Part shown: positions 22,086-33,718 of the stretch, piece after piece
How positions within the stretch are numbered: position 1 is the first letter of the stretch
How the letters are laid out: the number at the start of each line of letters is the position of its first letter
Source: Gonatopus flavifemur
Lineage: Eukaryota > Arthropoda > Insecta > Hymenoptera > Dryinidae
Assembly: GCA_018340375.1 (NCBI GenBank)
Contig: JAFFJZ010000004.1
Span: 26,324,001-26,388,000, forward strand
Direction of reading: 5' to 3'
Length of the DNA: 64,000 nt
Program-made: the position numbers and the translations under genes
The notes under the pieces: generated by a model
Seen by the model: the letters and a program-made list of their open reading frames with translations, nothing else
Told to the model about the DNA's origin: nothing
Databases searched by the model: none

Positions 22086-22123
22086 AACCGTTCATCTGAA
22101 AAACGTATGCCGCAAAGGGTTAA

Positions 22124-22243
22124 AGAACATTGATACGCAGCCAAAGGTTTGTACTTCCACTGTCCAACTGAATAATGAATGAATAGATCTTGAGTGATGT
22201 AAATAGGTTTTCTACCATATACATCTGATTTCAATTTATACAA
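22124..22243 (-). pseudogene. 5' remnant of the pseudogene split by piggyBac
   Basis: A minus-strand frame (DVYGRKPIYITQDLFIHYSV...) runs up to the right TTAA. On the other side of the element the minus-strand pseudogene at 15921-16801 continues. No continuous frame crosses the junction, so the host gene was already decayed or has decayed since. Confidence 0.35.
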
Positions 22244-22324
22244 TCATTTATATTTGGAAAACTGCATACAGATATAAGAATAGAGTCATGCGAAATCTGT
22301 GAGTGGAGGTGTATATTGCATAGA

Positions 22325-22399
22325 AGAGAGAGCGATATACGAGTTCTGTGGCTAGCCAATGAGCAAAGGTTATCACAGAACTCTTATATTTCTCTCTCT
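22325..22399. repeat. 75-bp imperfect hairpin
   Basis: AGAGAGAGCGATATACGAG and TTCTGTG on the left pair with CACAGAA and CTCTTATATTTCTCTCTCT on the right. Confidence 0.6.
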
Positions 22400-22719
22400 T
22401 TTAATCAGTATTAAACGTTTTCGGCCTACTCCCTAAATTGAATGTCATTTCTATATCGTATTTAATGTATGAACTTCCAGAATATAACATTCTCCATTAT
22501 TCTTCTATAAAATATCAGAAAATTTTGTTCTCCTCAATACTATTCTGATTTATAACGGAACTTGACGTCCAAGACTTCTTATATATTACTATAGATATTA
22601 CTATAATTTTCATATAAACCACTCGATATACAAGAAAGGAGACATAGTCATTCCTCACAAATCTTTTACAACTGAGAAGGCAGTCACATCCGGATGTAGA
22701 TAACATTTCGTGTCTTAAG
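22400..22719. other. no gene seen
   Basis: AT-rich; no motif in either strand. Confidence 0.4.
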
Positions 22720-22950
22720 ACAACTTTAAAAAGAGTTTAAAAAGTCTTATGCAATACATGAAGATATTTTTTGGATTTCTTTCATTGTTGTTATTCCTAA
22801 AAGGCATCTGAATCAGAAATCTCTTTGAAAAAATCTTCAGAGATATTTTCAAAGTGATCTGTCAGGTTTCTTTGAGGAATGTTTGAGAAGTAGGAACAAT
22901 TTAGGAAATCCACAAAACATGACACAAAATGCTATCTGGATACTTTGTTC
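22720..22950. mobile_element. degenerate palindromic element, family 'AAGATATCTTT'
   Basis: Self-complementary blocks (TCTTTGAAAAAATCTTCAGAG / GAGATATTTTC...; GGATTTC... / GAAATCC...) and edges TAAGACA/TGACACAAAATG. Similar sequence occurs at 27525-27835 and 36355-36600. Confidence 0.45.
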
Positions 22951-23140
22951 GCCCTAAACTGCTTTTTATGAAATGTCTTCCAAATGTAAATAAAACTTCT
23001 GAATCCCAATTGTGTATACTATTCGGGATTTTATTTTCAACTCATTACATCACTTGAAAACAAATCTCATAACTGCATTCTTTACGTATTTGTAAATAAC
23101 ACAATTAATGTAAATGAATACAAATTATCTACTACTTTGA

Positions 23141-23394
23141 ACTTCCGGATTGGAGCCGTGTCCCTTGTCATGGTGAGGTAACATACTCTCGAAGAGCCAT
23201 TCGTACGAAAGCGGTGGAATTTTTGGGTATTTGAGAAGGGCTAGAAGCTTCTAGTAATTATTCTCAGATTCACAAATCATCGCTTTTCAAGTAACTGCAA
23301 TCTCAGACACATGCTACCTCACACTTTGTCCTTTAGTTGCCTACAACAGAGTTGCCACTATACGACAAGGGACGTGGCTCTAATCCAGAAGCTG
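23141..23394. mobile_element. ~254-bp MITE with 25-30-bp inverted ends
   Basis: Left ACTTCCGGATTGGAGCCGTG plus TCCCTTGTC pairs with right GACAAGGGACGTGGCTCTAATCCAGAAG (two to three mismatches). No coding frame. Confidence 0.65.
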
Positions 23395-23953
23395 CAACTA
23401 GTATATCAGAGCAAGATTGCGGGAAAACAAGCAGCAAACAATCGCTCAAACAACTTATTACATATCATGTATTTTTCTTACATACAATTAATATCGACAG
23501 TCTTTCAATTTATCATTCCAATTTGAGCTACGTATTTTTCCGAATGATAATGGCTGTTATCAGCATTATAATATATGAATTTAATGATGATATAAATTCC
23601 CAGATAGTACAAGTTCCAAAAACGACATCTTAATTAATTCTTTCTATTTCATATCCTCATTGTTTGAATCCTTCAAGAATTCTATTCCGCTGATATTTCA
23701 GTTCATTTGGTAGTTCCGAAAAAAATTCGTTGAGATTTAGTTCTCAGAACTAAACCATTTGGGATCACGATATCGCTCATATGATACCCAATGAGTGAAA
23801 AAAGATAATATTACCCTAATAAGATAGTATAAACATTGGATTGATATATGTATATACACATATTAATCATATTCAATGTATAACATAATATGTGAATAAT
23901 TGAGAATGATATATATGTTATATTGTTATATACTCCAATTGAATTGAATTATA
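23395..23953. other. no supported gene
   Basis: A 98-codon plus-strand frame (23337-23633) begins inside the MITE end and shows no motif; the rest is AT-rich. Confidence 0.4.
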
Positions 23954-25976
23954 CAGGGCGTCCCATTTGAAACAGGACAGCTGAATAACTCTTCAGGGAA
24001 TGGAGGGGGAAAAAAATTGTTCAGATAAAAGTTGTAGGGTTCGAAGGGGGCCATAAGATGGTGACCTTGAATTTGACCTTGAGGTCAATTTTGAGCATGA
24101 TTGATGGTCAAAGTATGTTTTTTCAACTGGAAAACCCTACGTTCGACCTCAGAAATGGAAAGAGCGGAAAATTTTACGTCCGAATATGTTAACATATCAG
24201 GTCATTTAGAGGTCATTTGAAGGTCAAAAAACCATTTTCTATGGATTTTCACGGAAAAGCCTCAAACGAGTTGTTTCTCTGACCAAAGTTATTGAAGTTA
24301 AAGTGAAACCCTACGTTTCGACCTTGAATTGAAAGTAAACAGAACTAACCTTCAGAGTTTATTCTTCATATCAGTACGAAAATGATCATTAAGAAGTTTT
24401 CATCGTTTACGGTGTAAGTGCGGGTTCAAAATGGTTTATTCACCTAACGAATGTGTTGATATTTTAATGAACTTGGGTGAGTGTCGCGGAGTGTATCAAA
24501 GAGCGTCACGATTGTACAGAGAGCGGTTTGGAGATCGGCAGCATCATCCTTCTCCAGAAGTCATTCGCCAAGTTGAAAGAAATTATCGATAAGGGAGGAT
24601 TGGTCAACGCCGAAACAATCAAGGTTTCAACTTTAACGACCCTCGATGCGTTGCTGTTTTAGCAATAATACACATGAATCCTCATGTTAGTTTCCGTGAT
24701 ATTGAACGCGATTTGGGTATTCCACGCAGTACGGCACACAGAATTCTACAAGCTGCTCGATATCATCCGTACCACATCACACTGACCCAAGAATTATCTC
24801 AACAAGATATGCAGAATCGGGTTAACTTTTGCCATTGGGCTTTACAGAGGTTGAACGAAGCGCCCGATTTCTTTCGATATGTTCTTTTCAGTGATGAATC
24901 AACGTTTCAAAGTACTGGCTTGTTAAATCGTCACAATAGCCACTATTGGTCAGCGCAAAACCCGCACTGGACTCAACAAGTTGATCATCAGCATCGGTGG
25001 AGTATAAATGTTTGGTGTGGAATTCTGGACAATCAAGTTATTGGGCCGTATTTTCTTGATGGAACTGTTAACGGTCCTAATTATCTACAGTTTTTACAGA
25101 ATGAATTACCAGTTCTCATGGAAGATGTGACATGAGCAACTAGGCAGAGGATGTGGTATCAGCAAGACGGTGCACCACCACACTTTGCTCGATGTGTGAG
25201 GGATTATCTAAATATCCTTTTCCCCAATCGTTGGATTGGTCGAGGTGGATTTGTACTGTGGCCGGCAAGATCTCCTGATCTCACCCCTCTAGATTTTTAT
25301 TGGTGGGGTTACGTAAAAAATGTCGTTTATACCAACCGACCAACAACACCTGTGGATCTACAACAACGCATCAGATACGCAATTGCGAATATTCGTGCAG
25401 AAGTTTTTCAGTCTGTTCTTGGAAACTTTCGACGCCGGCTGGAGTTATGTATTCAAGTAAATGGCGGTCAATTCGAACATCTCCTGCAATAAGTGTGTCT
25501 TACCCGTCAACGGATTTGTGCCATCTGTAATTATAAAACGACGAACTGGAAAAATAAATAATTTTTTAATTATTGTTTCAAATTTGGCATTCATTATCGT
25601 TCTCAAGGTCGAAACGTGGGGTTTCACTTTAACTTTGATAACTTCGGTCAGAGAAACAACTCGTTTGAGGCTTTTCCGTGAAAATCGATAGAAAATGGTT
25701 TTTTGACCTTCAAATGACCTCTGAATGACCTGATATGTTAACATATTCGGACGTAAAATTTTCCGCTCTTTCCATTTCTGAGGTCGGACGTAGGGTTTTC
25801 CATTTGAAAAAACATACTTTGACCATCAATTATGCTCAAAATTGACCTCAAGGTCAAATTCAAGGTCACCATCTTATGGCCTCCTTCGAACCCTACAACT
25901 TTTATCTGAACAATTTCTTTCCCCCTCCATTCCCTGAAGAGTTATCCAGCTGTCCTGTTCCAAATGGGACGCCCTG
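23954..25976 (+). mobile_element. mariner-type element with 373-bp inverted repeats
   Basis: Begins CAGGGCGTCCCATTTGAAAC, ends with the complement, and is flanked by TA at 23952-23953 and 25977-25978. The inverted repeats extend from 23954 to about 24326 and from about 25604 to 25976, unusually long for a mariner (tens of bp in most), with internal AGGTCA-like repeats (GACCTTGAATTTGACCTTGA). They bracket a transposase with DD41D spacing. Same architecture as 40783-42814 but with different ends. Confidence 0.9.
24431..25492 (+). pseudogene. mariner-type transposase (DD41D), two nonsense codons
   Basis: The ATG at 24431 starts a frame that stays in register to the stop at 25492, but is interrupted by TAA at 24590-24592 and TGA at 25133-25135. 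Full length would be ~353 residues, usual for mariners. The N-terminal helix-turn-helix region (VSFRDIERDLGIPRSTAHRI) precedes the catalytic motifs VLFSDESTF (first Asp), WYQQDGAPPHF (second Asp) and WPARSPDLTPLDFYWWG (third Asp). I count 41 residues between the second and third Asp, the DD41D spacing reported for the rosa/visitor-like lineages, versus 34 in classic mariners. It is a recent relic: frame and active site are retained. Confidence 0.9.
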
Positions 25977-25978
25977 TA

Positions 25979-26575
25979 TATTCCAATTGAATGAGAAAGA
26001 AAATGAAAGTTAAAATTTGTGCACGCATAAATATTGTTATATGTATATTTTTCTTCGTACATACATTGATAAATGTCATAAAACAAACTAGTGGGAATCA
26101 ATTAAATTGCCTTTACTATTCTCATATTCCTATTCCCGCTCATAATCATACTCATGCTCCCATCCTTGTTCGGAATAATCACCATGTTTTATCCTGAACA
26201 CTGTGCTATACCTCAAGATCATCGTGTTTCCATTTCTTATTACTTTAAATCATAAAATTGAATTGCAGATATAAACAAATATACTTTGATCCATATATTA
26301 GGACCGAATGACTTGGAAAATAATAAGTCCATTGAGATTTCATTAGCTTGACAGCAGATGAGCATCATGAAAAAGATTAGGTTGAAGTTTTCTCAAGTTT
26401 CGCTGGTGACATTGGAAGCGGGAAGGAAGATTAAACGAAACGTGTGCTGGAGTATGACGGAAACGTTGATGTAAACTATACGGAGTTTGAATGGAAGGGA
26501 TACAAAGAGTATGTGAAGCGAAAATTGAAACAAAGGAAGCGTATGAAATTCAAAAAACTTCAATAAAAAAACTGA
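25979..26575. other. no gene seen
   Basis: AT-rich sequence, with a run of 'CTCATA/CTCATAATCATACTC' words at 26120-26165. GAAGCGTATG motifs at about 26538 and 26755 are inverted relative to CATACGC words further on. Confidence 0.4.
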
Positions 26576-26579
26576 ACCC

Positions 26580-26650
26580 CCATAGGGATGATCGAACCGG
26601 AGACTTTAACTATGACAGATGATGGTCTTATCCATCGCCGTTGATATCGA
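26580..26650 (-). repeat. tRNA-derived sequence (SINE head or pseudo-tRNA)
   Basis: On the minus strand GGTTCGATCATCC matches the B box (GGTTCGANNCC). It is preceded by a D-arm-like GATATCAACGGC and an anticodon-like segment GATAAGACCATCATC. Stems are too poor for a functional tRNA. A T-rich stretch follows on the minus strand. Confidence 0.35.
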
Positions 26651-27524
26651 CCGCTTAAAGATATTATTTGAAGTCAGAATAGATATTCGCACACGCTTGA
26701 TGTAACTTACTATCACGTCACATGAAGCATGTATGAAACAGGATCAAAAGCTTATGAAGCGTATGTGGAACGTATGATTCCATCACTTGACAGCAAGCGG
26801 GCTTCATACGCTCCAGAAAGAGGGAATTGAAACATTTTTTCCTCCATATGCGCTTCCTTCGCGCTTTGTATGTACGCTTCATTTTCACCAGAGTTATTGA
26901 CATTATCATTTATTGAATTATTTATTTATTCATTCATAAAAATTAATGTATTCAACTTTGTAATAGTGCATGAACTGTTGAATCAGGATGATTCTATGAG
27001 GAAGATGAGTATAATTATGAGAAGTGTGTATGGTTTTATTCAAGCGTGGAAAAAATTATTACAATAATCAATTAATTTCTGTTTACCTGATAAAAACATC
27101 ATTTCTGCACAACGGAATCAAATGTTCGATGGGATATAATTTGATTTGAGATTCTGGATTGTTCTTTGCTTCAGTGACCAAACATTGAACATAGCAGAAA
27201 AACTATACTTTTGGGTCAAATCCCATACTTGGGTCACGATTACCTCATTTTTCAAGTGTGGATACCATGATTGGTGATTAATTCATGCTTCGTCGTTCAA
27301 GTATGAATTTTATCAATTGCAGGTGACCACAAATTGATCACATGCAGACCTCAAATTAGACCCATAATTCAAGAGTGGAGCTAAAATTTTTTTTCCGCGT
27401 TTTTGTCGTAGCAACACATTAGTAGAAAAAACAGGTCTTGTAAGTTCTCTGTTAATGAATAATCGCAGCGACAAAAATGCTGGCATCAGATTCCAGTTTA
27501 AGGGGTCCACGTAGTACTGTTTGT
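26651..27524. other. no gene seen
   Basis: AT-rich. Imperfect inverted repeats around GAAGCGTATG/CATACGCTCC at 26755-26880. No supported frame. Confidence 0.4.
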
Positions 27525-27835
27525 CCTAAAGACATATTGAAAAATCATTCCGAATACTTGGAAAAATCTTATGCGACACGAAAAGATATCCTTTAAATGT
27601 TTTAACAGTCCTCATTTCTAAAAACAATATATACTAGAATGTTTTCATAAACCTTTTGGAACTTTCCACAAGATGCCTTTTAGACATTTGTGAAAGATTT
27701 CTAAAATCGTTTTTGTAGATATCTTTGAGAGGTAAAAACTGTTTGGAACTTCTCAAAGATATCTTCTCATGTTCCGTAAGACTTTTTGAACTATTCTAAA
27801 TAATTTCTCAAGATATATTGAAGACGAAAGGTGCT
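27525..27835. mobile_element. degenerate palindromic element, family 'AAGATATCTTT'
   Basis: Contains GAAAAGATATCC... and TCAAAGATATCTTCTC inverted blocks and TAAAGACATA/TCAAGATATA edges; related to 22720-22950 and 36355-36600. Confidence 0.4.
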
Positions 27836-27904
27836 ATGAGAGATGTGATTATGACTCAAATATGAAAGTATGGTTTTTTATTTTGATTGAGGGACTTACC
27901 CATA

Positions 27905-28038
27905 CAGCACCCTTGGATAGGGCATCCATGAGATATTCAATAAATATCAAAATGTCCGTCGAATATCCATTTGAGGTCCATTGCATCTTCATTGGATATT
28001 CCAGAAATCCTGGATATTCGATGGATATCTGTGTGCTG
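27905..28038. mobile_element. 134-bp MITE with CAGCAC/GTGCTG ends and TA duplication
   Basis: CAGCAC at 27905 and GTGCTG ending 28038, each bordered by TA. The interior repeats GGATATTC/GAATATCC words. Same ends as 36823-36918. Confidence 0.55.
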
Positions 28039-29011
28039 TACATAATACATTTCATCCATGTCATTAATAGTATTTCATATTTCGTTATAATTACAGGGCA
28101 GAAGATATACAATAGACGAGAGAATTTTAGCATTGACAATCTTCAAACAATCGCCTCAATCCTATCGTTTACTTTCTCAACTTTTCACATTACCGAATCC
28201 GTCAACTTTGCGTACCTTATTGGAGAAATTACCTCTGAAAGCAGGCATTTGCCCTTCTTTCATTCGAAATTTGAAAACTCAAGTCGACAAAATGAATGAT
28301 CCAAAACAGAAAGTTTGTATACTGATATGGGATGAAATGAAGTTGAATGCCCAGGTACAATATGATTCAAAACGAGATCAAATTATAGGATTTGAAGATT
28401 TTGGTTTTAAACGCACAAATGTATTTGCTGATCATGCAATTGTCTTCATGGTCAGAGGAATTTCAACAGGCTGGAAAATTCCAGTGTTTTATGGTTTCTG
28501 TGGAAGTGAAACAAGCACGGAAGTACTAAAGCAGTGCATTGAAACTGTGGTCACTGGAATATCTAAAACTGGGTTGCAAATCATTGCAACTGTTTGTAAT
28601 CAGTTATCAACTAATTGTGCTGCTATAAATGGGCTTATAAGAGAGACTAAACAATATCTGATGAAGAACAATCTCAATCCTCGTAAGTTTTACATAATAA
28701 TTTCTGAATGTTATTTTAAGCAATGGTTCCCCATGTAAAAACTGCCAATTTCGAGAGTTTCCCAGAAATTCTTAGTTTTTTCAGTGATTCCCAGGAATAG
28801 TCAGATATTCTCAGTAACTTCAAAGAATGTCCGAATTTTAAGAGATCTCCACAAATTTCTCGATACGGGTTATCATCCCCACCTACATAGTACAACAATA
28901 GTTCCGAATGATATCTCAATGAATGCTTTCGGAAGTATGAGAAGTATTTATGAATACGTTGCGAATTATTGTGGTATGTAGGCATATACAAGATATATCG
29001 TCGGTGACGAT

Positions 29012-29617
29012 CCTAACAGCATCGAGTCACTTGAAGGACTTTCGAATATTTTCTGAATACTTCAATAACTTCCAGATGATCTTAGAATGTTTTAAAAACT
29101 GAGTGCTGTTTGGAAGATGTATTCGAACTACATTCCCAAAGAGCACAACGTGTCATTGGAACGTTTATGGAATGTTTGTAAACCGTAAGGGAGGTTTTCT
29201 GATTTTGAAAACGTCCTAGAGACACATTTTGCTGTTAAGATTTTAAGGAAATTCCAAACTGAAAAATTTTAAGCGTGTGCATTGAAGGTTGAAATAAAAT
29301 GCAGTTGCAACTCTACTTAGATTTCATTCCGTTTTTTCTGAGAGAACTAGTGGGAAAGAATCTACTAAGATAGCACTCAAGAATCAGTAATGAATTCTAG
29401 AAAAGAAGTTTCTGTGAATTTATTAAAAATTCAAAAAATTCTTAAGAAATTTTAAAAAGAATTCGATTCGTCAGACATTCACGAGGTCTGTTAAGATTCT
29501 CTGAGAAAACCCATGAATGTACGTCGAATCGAATTCTTCTTGAAACTTTTTCCCTCACAGCACTCGGAGGTTTTCAAAACCTTTCAAAAACGTCCAAGAG
29601 ATTTGGTGCTGTTAGGG
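29012..29617. mobile_element. composite palindromic element in the P-element intron
   Basis: CCTAACAGCA (29012) and TGCTGTTAGG (to about 29616) are inverted ends; inside, GAATTCGATTCG and CGAATCGAATTC (29460-29537) form a second palindrome. Non-coding. Confidence 0.5.
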
Positions 29618-30960
29618 TTGAGAATTCTTCGGATCTGAAAAGAATTCGAGAGAAGTTCTGTTTTGGAATTCATCAGTAATTCTTGTATGCTATGTGGATA
29701 GTGATTTCAATAATTCGAACTTTCCTGAACGGGATCCCAACGGCGTAACTCCTGATAAAAGAGAACGTGACACAGAAAGTGGCGACAGCTTGAGAATGTT
29801 TCAGATCACTTTTTTTAGTACATCTTACATCTTCTCTATCCACTGTTCGATACTTTTGATGTTCCACTGTACGCTTGGTGTACGCTTGAATGTACGTTTC
29901 AAATATTTTATGAATACGTTCCAAACACTTTCTAATACACGCTTCCCTTCTTACTGGGATATCAACTCGATGGAAAAATATGTATGAAAAGCTCTAAGAA
30001 CTATCATCATCGCCCTGTAAATAATCAGTAAAATTTCACTGATTCTCAGTGGTTTTTACTGATTCGGATTTAGATAGTAAGAATTCTTACGAGAGTAGCT
30101 AATTGTCTCTACAAAATTATTCAAGAATCATGAAATAAAATTCAAATACCTTGAGATATTTCTATTCTTAGCCACTCAAAGAATAGAGATACATTCAAAT
30201 ATTCCAATTATATTCGATTATTATTGCCAAATTTTACAAAGGAAATCAGCTAACTTCGAGGCGCTAGTATTTCTATTGGTAATGATTCATATAGGCTACT
30301 CACATATACATTTTCAAATAGATTTTTATTCAAATTATTTAGGCCACACGCGCATTATATTGAAAAAAATAAAAAATTTCTAATGCCTGTACAAATTTTC
30401 TAGGTAACGGTATAATCATCGCAGGACAACACATTCCACCGATATATGATACTCCTCACCTAGCCAAAGGAACGAGAAATAATATGATAGATAAGGATTT
30501 AGAGATAGATGTGATCAACAATACTGATAAAAATGAAATGCCCATTGAAGAAAGAAAATTCGCGTCTTGGCAAATAATTTGTCTCGCTTTTGATATCGAT
30601 ATTCATACGTACAAGTACAGTAGAAAATTGAAGAAAATTACAGAAGCTCATATAATGGTTGAAAAAATGAAAAAAATGCGCGTTAAACCTGCAATGCAAA
30701 TTTTTAGTTCCACTTTGGCAGAATTTATCGATTTCAATGCGAATTATGGAGGCAAGCATGATCACATACATATACATATAAACATCAATCTTCATTTATA
30801 AATTATACAAAAATTTCTGATGAGATTTTCTGCATTTTGAAAACTATCCTCAATCCCGTCAGTGTATATTCGGTATGCAAGTAAACGTTACAAAAATGCA
30901 TTGGATTCCAATTTGAATTGATGTTGGTTCAATCAATTCTTAATAGATTGAATTGCACTC

Positions 30961-31412
30961 CCTGCTCAGAATTTTCTATGGAAAAATGTAGGTTACTACA
31001 GAAAAAACCATGATTCACTATAGGATATGAATGGTTTTGAATAAGCATTTTGAATCGGTAATTAACTAATAACGTATAGTTTTCAATCGGTAATTCAATA
31101 TAGATCTGTAGTTTTCGATGGTTTGTATGGTTGTTGATAGGAGTATAACTTTTCAATAACAATGGTTCTCTACAGTTTTCAATAATCTAATTTGTTCCAA
31201 TAGTGTCTTATAGTGGGCTTTTTTTTTACAATTATAAACTACTGTTATAATATACTTTCTGCTCCATTCAAAACAATACGTATGATTGGAAAACATAGAT
31301 CCATGTGGAATTACCGATTGAAAACTATTGATAAATAGTGAATTACCGATTCAAAACGATCATTGAAAACCATTGTTTTTTTCAATAGTTTTCTGTCAAC
31401 AATTTTAAGCAG
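30961..31412. mobile_element. degenerate ~450-bp palindromic element
   Basis: Inverted ends CTGCTCAGAATT/AATTTTAAGCAG enclose repeated AATTACCGATT-like and TTTTCAATAG-like words in both orientations. Non-coding; boundaries approximate. Confidence 0.4.
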
Positions 31413-31555
31413 GGCTGTCATAATGGACACTGTTGAACAATTTTTTTGATACATTTTTCTGACCTACATCTACTTGAAAAAATGCCGAAGAGAACACGGG
31501 TCAAATAGACTGATTTCAGGTTGATTTTAGATGGATTTACATTCAACGACCCTGG

Positions 31556-31912
31556 TAAAAAACCGGAAGGGAATCCGAATCAAACCCGGATGAAACTGTC
31601 GGGGTTTTCATCCGGGTATATCCGGGCGCAGATACGGGTTCTGCAGTGATTCTTCACCCATCCGGATCCTATCTGGATTTCAATACTGCATATTTTTCGG
31701 AATCTCGCATGAAATTTGGATAGAACTCATTCAGTTCCTTGTTCGGGTTTCATTTGAGATTCCAAACAATATCTGGTCCCAAAACCCGGATAGGATCCGG
31801 ATGAAACCGGATGAAGAATCACCGCAAGACCCGTATCTGCACCCGATACACCCGGATGAAAACCTGGAAAGTTTCATCCGGGTTTGATCCGGATTCCCAT
31901 CTGGTTTTTCAT
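31556..31912. mobile_element. 357-bp palindromic MITE rich in ATCCGG
   Basis: Arms of about 110 bp: AAACCGGAAGGGAATCCG, CAAACCCGGATGAAAC and GATACGGGT on the left pair with complements ending near 31912. It lies in the intron of the P-element pseudogene. Confidence 0.75.
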
Positions 31913-33718
31913 CCGAATCATCATGTTCTCTTGGGGGATGAAATGCGAGTTGGGAAATGGGATCAAAAGAACTATTCATGTTAAAAACAAATGGAATTTA
32001 CTAACTCTTAGCGAATTCACTACAAATATTCATCACAGTTGTTCTCTTCACTTTAATGGAAAGTGGTTTTCTAAGCATTGATAAACTCGCTCTATCTGCA
32101 TACTTTGTGATGATTAAATGATCTATAAAAACGATTATTCATTATATACTTCTTTATATTTGTATTACATTTTTTCTATTTGTTTTCTGATTACCATGTT
32201 CCGCAAAAATTTGCTCATGATTTTATGAACCATCTCACATTTCCATGTCAAGCGTATTGCATCTTCATGTTCATTAAAGTTTTAATATCCAACTTTTTCA
32301 TATTTCCTTAAATCTTCTCATATTTTTATCCAAAACATCTAAGTGGGAATGAAGTTACACATCCGGCATCTCGATCAGAATCCTGAAAATCCATCACAAA
32401 CATTTTCTATATATGAACCTACATGGAATCAATCTGGCAAATATACAAGTCCAACAAGAACTTCTAAGAATTTATATGAGAATAAAGATAAGGAATTTGA
32501 AGAACATATGAAAAGCTTGGGTATCAAATGTGTTAAACCTTTTTTACCAGGTGATTGAAGAACGAACTGTGTAGGATACGTTGAAACAAGAATTGGTCCC
32601 AGGAAGATGCCTTCTGATGGAAAAATAACTGCAGAAGTTTGATACTTTTTCAACAATTTGATTGATTCATTGAATGGTCATACTATTGAGCCAGAAGCTC
32701 CTTACAGATTGATGAGGGCTGTTCTCAGAGATCAAACTGAGGGCTGTTCTCAGAATGCAAAAGAAAGTTATTACAGATGAGATTTGTAGATCGTGTTACA
32801 AAAAAACCTTGTGAACCTGTTCCATCATTGAAAAATTGGATCGTCACCATTAACGGCTTCGAAAAATTATGGCGAGTGGTTAAAGGACTGGGATTTAAAT
32901 ATTTGTGCCCTCGTAATGTTAATCAAGATCCTGTTGAGAATTTATTTGGCGTTATACGCAGCCATGGTTTCAGGAATATAGATCCCATATGTTGACAATT
33001 TTGATGCTCTTTCAAAAGTATTTTTATTAATAGAATGTCATCTTTGAAAATCGCGAAAGGAAATTGTGAAGAGGAACATGTCGGCGATATGTTAGTCACT
33101 TTGAAAGAACTTCTTGGTGTAGAATTGAAGGATGAAGATGACGAGGAGGAAAATTGTTTGGTCTCGAATCAAATAAGTGAATGGCATAGCAGAGATGAGA
33201 TTTCAGATGAAATCATGAGGACAAAGGCGTATAAAGATTGCATGAATTGTAGAATTAGTTTCCGGAGACCTACTATAATACAGAACAAAGCTTCTTTCTT
33301 TGATGACATATTTAATGAAACATATGACAAATTACCACATCTTATAGATAAATTCGGCTTCCAATCTCATGTAACACATAAGCTGAAGACAGAGTTTTTC
33401 AATTCTACGTCCTTAAACTGGTGTTTATGTGATAGTCATCGCGAATCTCTCCACAATATGATTGTAATACCAATCATAAAATGTTACATCACAGAATGGT
33501 GCAGAGATATCAACAGGCATCTCAACGACAAAGAATGTCATTTAAAAAGGACTACAACCATGTATAAAAGAGCTTTCAATAAATATAATTCATCTCGAAG
33601 AAAGAATACTCGTCAGATATATAAACACACTTCTTACATATTCATGTTTGTGTATGGGTTAACTTGAAATGAACTATAAATTCATTCATTCTGTTCTGTT
33701 GGTAATAAATGTCTTTTG

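Larger units (their letters stand above)
16802..22123 (+). mobile_element. piggyBac element, 5.3 kb, TTAA target duplication
   Basis: TTAA occurs at 16802-16805 and 22120-22123, directly bounding inverted ends CCCTTTGCGGCAT and ATGCCGCAAAGGG. A perfect 22-bp palindrome lies just inside the left end (16819-16840). The interior holds a left minisatellite array in both orientations (17040-18690), the transposase relic (19170-20908) and a right array (21395-22085). The insertion splits a minus-strand pseudogene. Confidence 0.9.
28097..33667 (+). pseudogene. P-element/THAP9-type transposase, C-terminal two thirds, decayed
   Basis: Exon 28097-28682 (AG before, GTAAGT after) reads RRYTIDERILAL... 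and LIWDEMKLNAQVQYD (first catalytic Asp), then FKRTNVFADHAIVFMVRGIS and ATVCNQLSTNCAAINGL. Exon 30404-30751 joins in phase and gives PPIYDTPHLAKGTRNN and KKMRVKPAMQIFSSTLAEF; its donor would be GC (GAG|GCAAGC). The C-terminal part, about 32570-33667, has PSLKNWIVTINGFEKLW, FKYLCPRNVNQDPVENLFG and IRSHGFRN. It carries in-frame stops, a frame change and a small tandem duplication (GAGGGCTGTTCTCAGA, about 32714-32752). The usual Asp of 'VCDQ' is Asn here. The N-terminal THAP exon was not found. MITEs fill the introns. Confidence 0.8.

Noticed and set aside
26580..26650. Functional tRNA gene on the minus strand
   Set aside because: A B box is present but the acceptor, D and T stems do not pair well; kept only as a tRNA-derived relic.
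29673..29987. Overlapping frames on both strands of ~83-97 codons
   Set aside because: The plus-strand start (DSDFNNSNFPERDPNG) looks exon-like, but no donor follows and no family fits; the two strands' frames shadow each other.
32343..32558. 71-codon frame as an additional P-element exon
   Set aside because: It has a phase-compatible AG, but its sequence does not resemble the conserved region expected between the 30404 and 32570 segments; left out of the confident exon list.
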